In this document: piece by piece, positions 36,171 to 45,006 of the stretch
Position numbering within the stretch: position 1 is the first letter of the stretch
Layout of the letters: every line of letters starts with the position of its first letter
NCBI RefSeq assembly: GCF_051201625.1
Contig: NZ_CP179203.1
Coordinates: forward strand, 1,984,001 to 2,048,000
Source: Shimia sp051201625
GTDB lineage: Bacteria; Pseudomonadota; Alphaproteobacteria; Rhodobacterales; Rhodobacteraceae
Length of the DNA stretch: 64,000 bases
Reading direction: 5' to 3'
Made by a program: the position numbers and the translations under genes
Notes under the pieces: generated by a model
What the model saw: only the letters and a program-made list of their open reading frames with translations
Told to the model about the DNA's origin: nothing
The model's database searches: none

Positions 36171-37493
36171 ATGAAGTTTAAATGGCTCAAACGCTATGTG
36201 CCACGTGGCATCTATGGACGCGCTGCGCTAATTCTAATTTTTCCGGTTGTTTTATTGCAACTGGTTGTTTCGTTTGCATTCATTCAGCGTCATTTTGAGG
36301 GCGTAACTGAGCAAATGACCAGAGCTGCTGCGCGCGAGATCCGTTTGCTTCTGGACATTCAAGCAGTTCAACCACGTGATCTGGAAGGTTTAACCTATGT
36401 CGGTAATAATTTAGATATACAGGTCAGTTATCCGCTGAAAATTAATACTGAAAACACTCGTTTATGGTATGATTTTTCAGCTATCATTGTTGCCCGTGAA
36501 CTAAGAAAACTCTTTCCTAACCTTCGGTCCGTTCAACTAGCCGAGGACAGAGTTGTGCGTTTGGTGTTTCATACTGCAAATGGTTTTGTGCGATTGGAAT
36601 TTGATCGCGGCAGGGTATCAGCCAAAAACTCACATCAGTTACTTGTGAACATGGTTTTTTTTGGTGCGCTACTGACGTTAGTCGCTTTTCTATATTTACG
36701 CAATCAACTGCGTCCAATAAAACAACTGGCCATCGCGGCTGAGGCCTTTGGTCGAGGGCGGCATATTCCTTTTACCCCCGGGGGAGCTTTGGAGGTGCGC
36801 GTAGCGGGGAATGCGTTCCTTGACATGCGAAATCGTATTGAACGGCAAATCGAGCAACGTACTTTAATGCTTTCCGGTGTGAGCCACGATTTGAGGACGC
36901 CGCTTACAAGACTTAAACTCGGATTGTCGCTTTTGAATGATGAGGATCGTGAACCTCTTGAACGCGACGTAGAAGACATGCAAAAAATGCTGGAGGCTTT
37001 TTTAAGTTTTGCGCGTGGATCGCACGAAGGCAAACCTGAAAGCGTTGATCCAAATGAGATGATCCGGTTGATAGTCAAAGATTATCAGCGTACTGGGCAG
37101 GATGTCACCATCCACGACTGTGAAGGTTTAGGCACCATTTCCTGGCGAGCTATGGCGATGCGCCGCGCCGTGGATAATCTAATCAATAATGCGCTGAGGT
37201 ATGGCGAGCGAGCGGAGGTTTCGGTGCGGATTACTGAAAAATTTGTGCGTATCCGAGTGGAAGATTGTGGGCCGGGTATAGCGCCGGAAAACCGTGAGGA
37301 AGCTTTAAAGCCCTTCGCGCGGCTTGAGCCTGCACGTAACCAAAACAGAGGTCTTGGGGTCGGGCTTGGTTTGTCTATCGCTGCAGACGTAGCACGCGTT
37401 CACGGTGGTGTTTTGCGACTCGATAAAAGCGTGAGACTTGGTGGTCTTTGTGCGGATATGGTTTTTGCTCGGGAAAGCATGAATAAAACTTGA
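36171..37493 (+). CDS. EnvZ-like sensor histidine kinase
   Basis: 440 residues from the ATG at 36171 (a TTG at 36150 would add seven). Two membrane helices (about 18-38 and 157-176) bracket a ~115-residue periplasmic domain; a HAMP linker follows. The phospho-acceptor histidine is H239 in GVSHDLRTPLTRLKL; the N box is VDNLINNALRYGE, the G1 box EDCGPGIAPE and the G2 box GLGVGLGLSIA. No response regulator is adjacent in the window, which is unusual for an EnvZ-type kinase. The signal is unknown. Confidence 0.93.
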   Translation: MKFKWLKRYVPRGIYGRAALILIFPVVLLQLVVSFAFIQRHFEGVTEQMTRAAAREIRLLLDIQAVQPRDLEGLTYVGNNLDIQVSYPLKINTENTRLWYDFSAIIVARELRKLFPNLRSVQLAEDRVVRLVFHTANGFVRLEFDRGRVSAKNSHQLLVNMVFFGALLTLVAFLYLRNQLRPIKQLAIAAEAFGRGRHIPFTPGGALEVRVAGNAFLDMRNRIERQIEQRTLMLSGVSHDLRTPLTRLKLGLSLLNDEDREPLERDVEDMQKMLEAFLSFARGSHEGKPESVDPNEMIRLIVKDYQRTGQDVTIHDCEGLGTISWRAMAMRRAVDNLINNALRYGERAEVSVRITEKFVRIRVEDCGPGIAPENREEALKPFARLEPARNQNRGLGVGLGLSIAADVARVHGGVLRLDKSVRLGGLCADMVFARESMNKT

Positions 37494-37510
37494 TTCCTCC
37501 GATCTGGATT

Positions 37511-37532
37511 ACAATGGCGTGACTGCCATTGT
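37511..37532. promoter_or_regulatory. Inverted repeat upstream of the RND efflux genes
   Basis: ACAATGGC-GTGACT-GCCATTGT is a perfect 8-bp inverted repeat located 98 bp before the adaptor gene and 18 bp after the kinase stop. No T-run follows, so an operator is at least as likely as a terminator. Confidence 0.4.
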
Positions 37533-37629
37533 GATAATCCTATGCGCGTGTATTGATGTTTGCGTTGTGTATGTTTTCTGCACACAATTGCGCTTGAATA
37601 ACCACTTTGAATAACGGGGTTTCTAAATT

Positions 37630-38760
37630 ATGAATTTTGCGTTCCGACTGGGATTTAAATCGATACTTTTTGTCTTGGTAACTCAAAGCTTGGTTTGGGC
37701 TCAGCAAGGTCCTGCGCCGAAAGTGACTATTGCAGCGGCTTACAGTGACGAATTGACCGAGCAGGTTACTTTTATTGGGAAGGGTGAGGCAAAAGATAAA
37801 ATTGACATCATTGCGCGCGTGAGCGGGTTTGTAGAAGAAATCTTGGTAAAAGATGGTCAGGAAGTTACACAAGGTGATATCCTTTTTCGCGTAGAAGCAG
37901 ATACTTACGAGGCAACACTTGCAGCTCGGCAGGCAGACTTTGCTCAGGCGCGAGCTAATTTGCATTTGACTGAAGTTGAACTGGAGCGAAAGCAGGAGCT
38001 TTTCGATCGCGATGTAGGAAGCGAGGCAGACCGTGACGTTGCATTTGCCAATAATCAAGTGGCAATAGCTGGTGTTCAAATTGCCCAGGCCGCCATTCAG
38101 CGGGCACAGCTGGACGTTGACTATACAGATGTGCACGCGCCGTTTGATGGCCGAGCCGGCAAAGCGTCTGTCAGTGTTGGCGAACTGGTGGGCCCAACAA
38201 CTAAACCTCTGATTAATTTAGTTCGTGTCGCGCCCATTTTTGTGGAATTTGCGCTCACCGAGCGGCAGCTAATCAATGTGATGGAAGAATATCAGTCTAA
38301 TGTCGACGATGCGGCAAACGAACCAAAATCACGAAATGTCTACGTCGTTTTGCCAAACGGTGACCAGTTGGATGAGGTGGGAAAAGTTGTTTTTGCGGAT
38401 AATCGAATTGATCCGGCAACCGGAACTATCATAGTTCGAGCTGAGTTCCCCAACGCGTCTGGTCTAATTATTGATGGCTCGTATTTGACGGTACGGATTG
38501 AAGACACCGAACCAACGAAGGTGCTTATGATTCCTCAGGCGTCCGTGCAGCGCGACCAGAGAGGCGATTTTGTTCTAGTAGTGGGTCAACAGGGTACTGT
38601 TGAGCAGCGATACGTCACTCTTGGCCGACAAGTGAAAACTGCCGTAGTTGTTCAGGATGGTATGCGAGAAGGTGAGGCCGTAATCGTAGAGGGCTTGCAA
38701 AAAGTGCGTCCAGGCGTGGCAGTTGATGCTGTTCTGTCCGGCACGGCAAAAAAGGAGTAA
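37630..38760 (+). CDS. RND efflux periplasmic adaptor (membrane fusion protein)
   Basis: 376 residues with a signal sequence (hydrophobic 10-24, ending VWAQQ) and no lipobox cysteine. The lipoyl half-motifs are ARVSGFVEEILVKDGQEVTQGDILFRVE and VHAPFDGRAGKASVSVGELV. Between them lies an alpha-hairpin of about 90 residues rich in A, Q and E. The beta-barrel and membrane-proximal domains follow. It bridges the inner-membrane pump and an outer-membrane channel. It is 6 bp from the pump gene. No TolC-like gene is adjacent. Confidence 0.93.
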   Translation: MNFAFRLGFKSILFVLVTQSLVWAQQGPAPKVTIAAAYSDELTEQVTFIGKGEAKDKIDIIARVSGFVEEILVKDGQEVTQGDILFRVEADTYEATLAARQADFAQARANLHLTEVELERKQELFDRDVGSEADRDVAFANNQVAIAGVQIAQAAIQRAQLDVDYTDVHAPFDGRAGKASVSVGELVGPTTKPLINLVRVAPIFVEFALTERQLINVMEEYQSNVDDAANEPKSRNVYVVLPNGDQLDEVGKVVFADNRIDPATGTIIVRAEFPNASGLIIDGSYLTVRIEDTEPTKVLMIPQASVQRDQRGDFVLVVGQQGTVEQRYVTLGRQVKTAVVVQDGMREGEAVIVEGLQKVRPGVAVDAVLSGTAKKE

Positions 38761-38766
38761 CTTATC

Positions 38767-41700
38767 ATGTTCTCCTCAATATTTATCGCACGCCCGAAGA
38801 CGTCGTTTGTCATATCTCTTGTCCTCACCATTATGGGTGTCATTGGATACGTTGCATTGCCCGTCGAACAATTTCCGGAAATTACTCCGCCGGTTGTAAC
38901 GGTAGCAGCCAACTATACCGGCGCGAACTCGGAAACTGTGGAAAATACAGTCGCAGCGCCGATAGAGGCACAGGTTAATGGAGTTGACGACATGATATAT
39001 ATGTCGTCGGACAGCACCGATACTGGGTCATACCAGCTGTCTGTGACTTTTGAAGTTGGCACAGACCCGGATATTGCATCAGTAAATGTGCAGAACCGCG
39101 TGGCACAGGGGATGTCGTCTCTTCCAACTGAAGTGACGAGTTCCGGCGTTGTCACTCAGAAAAGCTCTACCAATATGCTTTTGATCGTGACGTTGTCGTC
39201 GCCCAACAAGACATACGACGAAGTATTTCTGTCAAATTATGCATCGATCAACATCAAAGATGCACTAGCGCGTGTTAAGGGTGTTGGAAAAGCGGATGTT
39301 ATGACCGATTTCGCATACTCCATGCGCATGTGGATGGATCCGAATCGTATGGCTGGGTTGGGTTTGACCCCAGCTGACCTTATCTCGGCGATCCGCGAAC
39401 AAAACTTGGAAGTTTCGGCGGGCCAGGTGGGTACACCACCAATACCGACCGGGCAGCAGTTCCAATACACTATCAAAGCCCAAGGTCGTCTGACGACAGC
39501 GCGAGAATTTGAAAACATTGTTCTACGAACAGGTGATGCGGGCAGTGTCGTGAGGGTTAGTGATGTTGCGCGGGTTGAACTGGGATCCAGCAACTACAGT
39601 GCATCGGGACGCTTCAAAGGCAAGCCCGCGACGGTCCTGGCAATTTATCAGGCTCCGGGTGCCAACGCATTGGCAGTTGCAGATGGTGTAAAGGCTGAGC
39701 TCACGCGACTATCAACAGCATTCCCGGATGATGTTGTCTACGATATTCCATTTGATTCTACACTCTTCGTAAAGCAATCGTTGAATGATGTGATTACCAC
39801 GCTTGGGCAAACATTTATCCTAGTGATTGCTGTCGTCTTTATCTTCTTGGGTAGCGTGCGCGCAACGATCATTCCTGCAGTTGCCATTCCTGTGTCACTG
39901 ATCGGCACTTTTGCTTTCTTGCTTTTATTTGGCATGTCTCTCAATACCATTTCGCTCTTTGCACTTGTTCTGGCAATTGGAATCGTGGTGGATGATGCGA
40001 TTGTCGTGGTTGAAAATGTGGAGCGCATCATTGCGGAGGAGGGGCTGTCACCGGCGGATGCTACGCGCAAAGCTATGGGGCAGATTACTGGACCAGTGAT
40101 TGCCACAACGTTGGTGTTACTTGCCGTATTTGTTCCGGTTACCTTTATGCCGGGTATCTCTGGACGGCTATATTCGCAGTTTGCAGTCACTATTTCGACG
40201 GCGGTGGTTATCTCCTCAATCAACGCTTTGACATTGTCTCCTGCATTGTGCTCGCTGATCCTCAAGCGACGCGCTGGCCCTCCCAAGGGTGTAATGGCAA
40301 CGTTTGAAAAAGGAATTAACGGTGTACGTGGTGGTTATGTTGGCATAGTTCGGCGTTTGGTACGTATACCCTTCATTGCTGTGGCTGTGTTAGCTGCAGT
40401 GATTCTGGGCAGTGGGACTTTGATGAAAGCGCTGCCAGCTGGATTTATTCCAATCGAAGACAATGGCTATTTGTTTGTTGACGTGCAGTTGCCGGATGCT
40501 GCTTCGTTGGAACGCACAGAAACCGTAACAGAGCGGCTCAATGAAAAAATATTGAATGTACCGGGTGTTGAAGCCAGCGTTCTCGTAAACGGTTACAGTA
40601 TTTTGAGTGGGGCAGGGTCGAACAGCGCGATGATAATCGCAAATCTAGCGCCTTGGAATGATCGAGATACAGATGCGCTTAGCGCTGCAGGTGTTCTGCG
40701 GAACATTCTTGGCATCGCACGTCAGGAAGTTGGCGCGAGTGTAATTGCCTTTAACCCGCCACCGATATCCGGATTGGGTATGAGCGCTGGTGTTGAAATG
40801 AAGGTGCAACAAACTGGTGGTGGTACTGCGCAGGAGCTGGCCGCTGCAGTTGGATCGATGGTCTACGCCGCAAATCAGAGACCGGAGCTAGCGCAAGCCT
40901 ATTCTACATTTCGAGCAAATGTTCCGAAAGTCTTTGTTGATTTAGATCGGGAAAAAGCGAAGTCGCTAAATGTTGCGGTATCGGATGTCTTTCTCGTATT
41001 GCAAGCTTATATGGGCTCCTATTACGTGAATGATTTCAATCTTTTTGGTCGCGTTTATCGCGTGATGATCCAAGCTGACGGCGAATACCGGGATAAGATT
41101 GAAGATCTCAACCAACTGTACGTGAGGTCAAAGAGTGGTGAAATGGTGCCGTTGGGTACGTTGATCACAATTAGTAACGAATTGGGACCGGTTGCGCTCA
41201 ATCGATATAACATGTTTAGGTCTGCGACTGTGACAGCGATGCCATCGGAGGGGCTGTCAACCGGTGATGCAATAAAAGTTTTGGAGCAGGTGGCTGCAAC
41301 TGCGCTTCCTCCAGGATTTTCCTATGAGTGGACTGGCACAGCGCAGCAACAGCAAGCTGCTGGTGGCCTAGTAGTTTTGATTTTGCTTTTGGCGGTGGTA
41401 TTTGGATATTTGTTCCTTGTCGCTCAATACGAGAGTTGGACCATGCCAGTAGGCATTTTGCTTTCGGTTTCGGTTGCGATGTTCGGCGCTCTGGCTGCAG
41501 TCAAGATCGCTGGTGGGGACATAAACCTCTACACACAAATTGGGATGATAATGCTGATCGGTCTGGCCTCAAAGAATGCGATTTTAATTGTAGAATTTGC
41601 GATGGAGCGGCGGGCTAGTGGTTTGACTATTCGCGAGGCTGCAGTTGAAGCAGCGCATCAGCGTTTCAGAGCAGTGATGATGACAGCTTTATCATTCCTG

Positions 41701-41898
41701 TTGGGCGTTGTGCCTTTGGTGATTGCAAGTGGGGCTGGAGCGGCTTCGCAACAGGCGATTGGTATCGCCGTATTTGGCGGCATGTTGTCAGCAACCATCT
41801 TAGGTGTGATTATCATCCCGATAATTTACGTTCTTTTGCAATCAGCAAGAGAATGGATCAAGGGGCTTGGTAAGCCAAAGAGTGCTCAGGAAAGCTGA
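38767..41898 (+). CDS. RND efflux pump, HAE1 (AcrB-like) permease
   Basis: 1043-residue proton-driven exporter with 12 helices and two large periplasmic loops. The N-terminus FSSIFIARPKTSFVISLVL and PVEQFPEITPPVVTV are typical. The proton relay aspartates are in GIVVDDAIVVVENVER, and the lysine of the relay in GLASKNAILIVEFAMERR. TFMPGISGRLYSQF and GSYYVNDFNLFGRVYRV are also family motifs. Likely exports hydrophobic or amphiphilic toxic compounds. Encoded with its adaptor as a two-gene operon. Confidence 0.95.
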   Translation: MFSSIFIARPKTSFVISLVLTIMGVIGYVALPVEQFPEITPPVVTVAANYTGANSETVENTVAAPIEAQVNGVDDMIYMSSDSTDTGSYQLSVTFEVGTDPDIASVNVQNRVAQGMSSLPTEVTSSGVVTQKSSTNMLLIVTLSSPNKTYDEVFLSNYASINIKDALARVKGVGKADVMTDFAYSMRMWMDPNRMAGLGLTPADLISAIREQNLEVSAGQVGTPPIPTGQQFQYTIKAQGRLTTAREFENIVLRTGDAGSVVRVSDVARVELGSSNYSASGRFKGKPATVLAIYQAPGANALAVADGVKAELTRLSTAFPDDVVYDIPFDSTLFVKQSLNDVITTLGQTFILVIAVVFIFLGSVRATIIPAVAIPVSLIGTFAFLLLFGMSLNTISLFALVLAIGIVVDDAIVVVENVERIIAEEGLSPADATRKAMGQITGPVIATTLVLLAVFVPVTFMPGISGRLYSQFAVTISTAVVISSINALTLSPALCSLILKRRAGPPKGVMATFEKGINGVRGGYVGIVRRLVRIPFIAVAVLAAVILGSGTLMKALPAGFIPIEDNGYLFVDVQLPDAASLERTETVTERLNEKILNVPGVEASVLVNGYSILSGAGSNSAMIIANLAPWNDRDTDALSAAGVLRNILGIARQEVGASVIAFNPPPISGLGMSAGVEMKVQQTGGGTAQELAAAVGSMVYAANQRPELAQAYSTFRANVPKVFVDLDREKAKSLNVAVSDVFLVLQAYMGSYYVNDFNLFGRVYRVMIQADGEYRDKIEDLNQLYVRSKSGEMVPLGTLITISNELGPVALNRYNMFRSATVTAMPSEGLSTGDAIKVLEQVAATALPPGFSYEWTGTAQQQQAAGGLVVLILLLAVVFGYLFLVAQYESWTMPVGILLSVSVAMFGALAAVKIAGGDINLYTQIGMIMLIGLASKNAILIVEFAMERRASGLTIREAAVEAAHQRFRAVMMTALSFLLGVVPLVIASGAGAASQQAIGIAVFGGMLSATILGVIIIPIIYVLLQSAREWIKGLGKPKSAQES

Positions 41899-41950
41899 TT
41901 GGCGGAAGAGTGGTAGTGCAGACAATCTCGAGCTAGCCAGTCTCCGCATT

Positions 41951-42152
41951 TTCCCTGTTAACAGGGAATTTACAGGGAAAAACGTGCGCTTTGGGTCGAT
42001 ATTGGCCGTTTTCGACTGATTTGCTTCTGAATCGTACCACAATAACAGCGCCTTACACGCCGTTTCCCTGTTAATTAAAGAACAGGGAAAATTAATTCCG
42101 GAACAGGGAAAGAAAACCAAAGAACAGGGAAACGGGCAGGGCGAACAGGGAA
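41951..42152. repeat. Array of AACAGGGAA motifs, four at 21-bp period
   Basis: Eight copies occur in ~200 bp. The 18-bp palindrome TTCCCTGTTAACAGGGAA is at 41951-41968 and TACAGGGAA at 41971-41979. TTCCCTGTT at 42064-42072 faces AACAGGGAA at 42081-42089. Further direct copies start at 42102, 42123 and 42144, so the last four start exactly 21 bp apart. The region lies between convergent genes (RND pump and DMT exporter). Spacers differ in sequence, so it is not a CRISPR; 21 bp equals two helical turns. A minus-strand frame across it gives a seven-residue FPCS repeat, which I regard as incidental. Confidence 0.9.
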
Positions 42153-42306
42153 GCCTCACTTCGCCCCGGAAGCATGACTTCTCAATCGACAAGATCGACC
42201 GCCGCGAAGTCCGCTTGCACCATATTGCAGTCATTGATGAAGAGCGCGGCGAATGTCCGCTCCGAGCCCAGACCGACCGATGCTGCGATAAGAACCACTG
42301 CCCGCT

Positions 42307-43230
42307 TTAGGTTGAGGTCCTTCGAAAGATGAAGGAAAACAAGCGCCCATCGGTCACGGCAAAACCCAAGCCAATGATTGCAAAACCAATCCACGCTTCC
42401 AGTCCCATTTGTTCGCCAAGGAACAAAACACCGAGTCCAATGGCGAATGGTGGAATGAGCAAGGTTACCAGTAAAAGATTGGCGGCCCCAGCTCGTACTA
42501 GAATGGCAAAGTAGAGCACATAGGCCAGTGCAGTCGACAAAGTAGCCATGCCAATCAGAGCCCCCCAGACGCTTGCAGAGAGACTAAGTTTTGGCGGACC
42601 ATCAAACACAAGGACAATTGGGATCATCAACAGGGTGCTACCGATCAACATACCGAATGCGTTCATGAGTGGTGGTTGACCAGCAAGCGCCGTCTTGCCC
42701 CAGACACCAGCAAACGAGTAAGAGAGCGTTGCGCCAAGTATGGCAAGTTGAGCGAGATTGCTCGGGTTAAAGTCGGTCAACGCGCTCGGACCCATGATGA
42801 AGGCCACCCCCGCAATGCCCAAAGCAGCACCAGTTATCTTTTTTGCCGTTAAAGGCTCATCGCGAAGCAATAAGCCAGCGACAACCGCTGCAAACATAGC
42901 AGTCGTCCCGTTGAGAATGGACGCCAGACCGCTCTCAATCTGTGTCTGTCCCCAGAATATCAGCGAGAACGGAATAGCGTTGTTGAGTGCACCCATCACT
43001 AGATAAGCTCCCCAAACTTTTGGGGAACGCGGAACGGAAATTCCTTTGAAGAGGACAATCAACGCCAGTATTGGCAATGCCCACATAACCCGGTAAAGGG
43101 CTATGGTGAGAGGCGGAACCTCCCGAAGAGCAATCTCTCCAAAGAAAAATGAACCTCCCCAAACGGCTGCCAGCAGCAACAGCATGATAGTTGAACTAAA
43201 ATCTAAGGTCAGAGGTGTGGGCTTAGTCAT
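42307..43230 (-). CDS. EamA/DMT superfamily transporter (RhaT/YdcZ-like exporter)
   Basis: 307 residues from the ATG at 43230 (a TTG at 43245 is also possible). Ten hydrophobic helices form two EamA repeats. The first has LAAVWGGSFFFGEIALREVPPL, then YLVMGALNNAIPFSLIFWGQ and ASILNGTTAMFAAVVAGL; the second has FAGVWGKTA and AALIGMATLSTALAYVLYFA. Typically exports amino acids or small metabolites. It is isolated, with an AACAGGGAA array beyond its 3' end. Confidence 0.92.
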   Translation of the reverse strand: MTKPTPLTLDFSSTIMLLLLAAVWGGSFFFGEIALREVPPLTIALYRVMWALPILALIVLFKGISVPRSPKVWGAYLVMGALNNAIPFSLIFWGQTQIESGLASILNGTTAMFAAVVAGLLLRDEPLTAKKITGAALGIAGVAFIMGPSALTDFNPSNLAQLAILGATLSYSFAGVWGKTALAGQPPLMNAFGMLIGSTLLMIPIVLVFDGPPKLSLSASVWGALIGMATLSTALAYVLYFAILVRAGAANLLLVTLLIPPFAIGLGVLFLGEQMGLEAWIGFAIIGLGFAVTDGRLFSFIFRRTST

Positions 43231-43614
43231 TTTGGGCTGTTCCAATTACTCTGATTGTTGCCTGTTGATACCCCAGCGGGACCATGGAAGACGACCCGTT
43301 TCGTGCGGGTATGCTCAACCAACCACTTGTAGCGTCCAATAGACTAGGTAATCGAAGCGGACCTTGGGGCAGCCGCAGCGAAATCACGTTTTGTCCCGCA
43401 GAGCTGCCGTTCGCTGGGCGCTATACAAAGGTCTGCAACGCGGACAAAGCCGACCTTTAATTCCAAAGTCTTAATGTCGGCTTTAAGCCTATTAATAATT
43501 TCAGGATCGCAATGTTCTAATGGACCTTTTCATTACCGATCTTCTCATTAAGATCAAGGTTGTGTGCACGGGTACCACCCACCCAAACCACGAGCGCGCT
43601 TAAAGGAAACTGCT
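43231..43614. other. Divergent intergenic region
   Basis: About 380 bp between the DMT exporter and the oxygenase. It contains degenerate stretches such as CAAAGGTCTGCAACGCGGAC near 43431-43450 that resemble pieces found again at 44.7 and 46.8 kb. The SD AAAGGAAA of the oxygenase is at its right end. No gene is supported. Confidence 0.4.
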
Positions 43615-44595
43615 ATGCCGACTGATTTTGCAAACGCCCAATCAACTGACGCCAAAACGATTCCTGTGATCGACGTTTCAGGCGCGATTTCTGGTGACGA
43701 TATCAACGGCGTTGCGGACGCGATTTATGCTGCTGCGATCGACCATGGATTTTTTTATATCTCGAACCATGGAATTGATCCTACCTTGATGAAACAGGCG
43801 TTTGCAGTCTCCAAAGCATTTTTTGAACTACCCAAAAGCGACAAACAAGCCGTCGCTGTGGACAAAAATCAACGTGGCTGGCTGGCGCAAGGGATGTCGC
43901 GGCTGCAAGGATCAAATACCCATGACCTCAAGGAGGTCTTCTTTTGGGGCTCGCACACCGAAGCCGATGACGCGGACGTGCTTGCAGGCAAACCGCTGTG
44001 CGCTGTTAACCAATGGCCGAGCGATTTTCCCCGTCTCTATGCAGATTTAATTCCCTACTACGACGCCGTGTGTCAAGTGGCTCGCCGCGTCATGGCGGCG
44101 GTGGCAGTCAGTCTTGATCAGCCCGCCAACTTCTTTGATGAGGCCTATGCCAAACCCCTTGCGCGTGGGCAAATGGTTTATTACCCAGCATCGACGGCGC
44201 AAGACGAAGCAGAGGAGCGCTTCGGCGTTGCTCCACACACGGATTTCGGTGTGCTGACGGTTTTGATGCAAGACAGCAGTGGCGGGCTACAAGTACGGGC
44301 GAAATCAGGCGACTGGATCGAAGCGCCACCTATCCCCGGCACGCTTGTCTGCAACATCGGTGATCTGTTGGCGCGATGGAGCAACAAACGATTTGCCTCA
44401 ACTGAACACCGCGTCATCAATCGTAACAGCAACGCGCGCTATTCATTACCTGTGTTTTTTGATCCACATACAGATACGATCATTGATCCGGTCGATCTTG
44501 GCGTATCTGCCGACAATAGCGTGTTCGACCCCGTCCGCACCGGAGAACATATCATGGGACGCAATGAAAAGAGCTTCGCCCAATATAAAAAATAG
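43615..44595 (+). CDS. Isopenicillin N synthase-like 2OG-Fe(II) oxygenase
   Basis: Non-haem iron dioxygenase, 326 residues from the ATG at 43615 (SD AAAGGAAA; an upstream GTG at 43564 has none). The N-terminal DIOX_N domain has IPVIDVSGAIS and GFFYISNHGID. The C-terminal jelly-roll provides the facial triad H208, D210 (APHTDFG) and H265 (TEHRVINR). R275 and S277 (RYSLPVFF) fit 2-oxoglutarate binding. Substrate unknown. It stands alone in the accessory region. Confidence 0.92.
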   Translation: MPTDFANAQSTDAKTIPVIDVSGAISGDDINGVADAIYAAAIDHGFFYISNHGIDPTLMKQAFAVSKAFFELPKSDKQAVAVDKNQRGWLAQGMSRLQGSNTHDLKEVFFWGSHTEADDADVLAGKPLCAVNQWPSDFPRLYADLIPYYDAVCQVARRVMAAVAVSLDQPANFFDEAYAKPLARGQMVYYPASTAQDEAEERFGVAPHTDFGVLTVLMQDSSGGLQVRAKSGDWIEAPPIPGTLVCNIGDLLARWSNKRFASTEHRVINRNSNARYSLPVFFDPHTDTIIDPVDLGVSADNSVFDPVRTGEHIMGRNEKSFAQYKK

Positions 44596-45006
44596 GGAAA
44601 TCGAGGTGGCTAACCCATTTTCAATGCGAATGGGTTGATGACTACCAATGCCGTTCTTCTTGCCTAAATTCCAACCTTAAAAGCGATCATTCATGCAGAA
44701 TGAAGCATCGGTTATATTGGGCTCTTTTGAGACCTTCGCCGCTCGTCACAGCGATGTCCGCAGTGCGGGACAAAACCGCCGTTCCAGGGATGAGGCCCAA
44801 CTACCGCTTTCGGCCCTGACTGGGCCTTTGACCAGATTGAGCTAAATGGCAGGTTTGGGTTCCTTAGGGCATAACGCGACTTGAATAGGCCTGACAATCA
44901 AATATGAATGGGATAACGCTGGGGTGGTAACCAATGTGGGTAGACTTGTTTCGTGGTTCGTTCATCGGTGTCTTCCAAAATAGAATGCTGGAAAAGGATT
45001 TTTTGT
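44596..45006. other. Intergenic region with degenerate repeat-like sequence
   Basis: No gene seen in 411 bp. A stretch near 44740-44835 (CGATGTCCGCAGTGCGGGAC, then CTACCGCTTTCGGCCCTGAC) resembles sequence at 43.4 and 46.8 kb and looks like decayed repeat material. The SD of the next gene (AAAAGGA) lies at the right end. Confidence 0.4.

Noticed and set aside
41951..42152. Possible CRISPR array
   Set aside because: The repeat unit is only 9 bp with 12-bp spacers, copies occur in both orientations, and no cas genes are present.
41842..42234. Minus-strand open frame of 130 codons across the repeat array, with a repeated FPCS motif
   Set aside because: It overlaps the RND gene end, has no ribosome-binding site, and the heptad repeat is an automatic consequence of the 21-bp period.
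42182..42394. 70-codon minus-strand frame ending LIAASVGLGSERTFAALFIN
   Set aside because: It overlaps the 3' end of the DMT exporter in another frame and probably derives from decayed repeat sequence.
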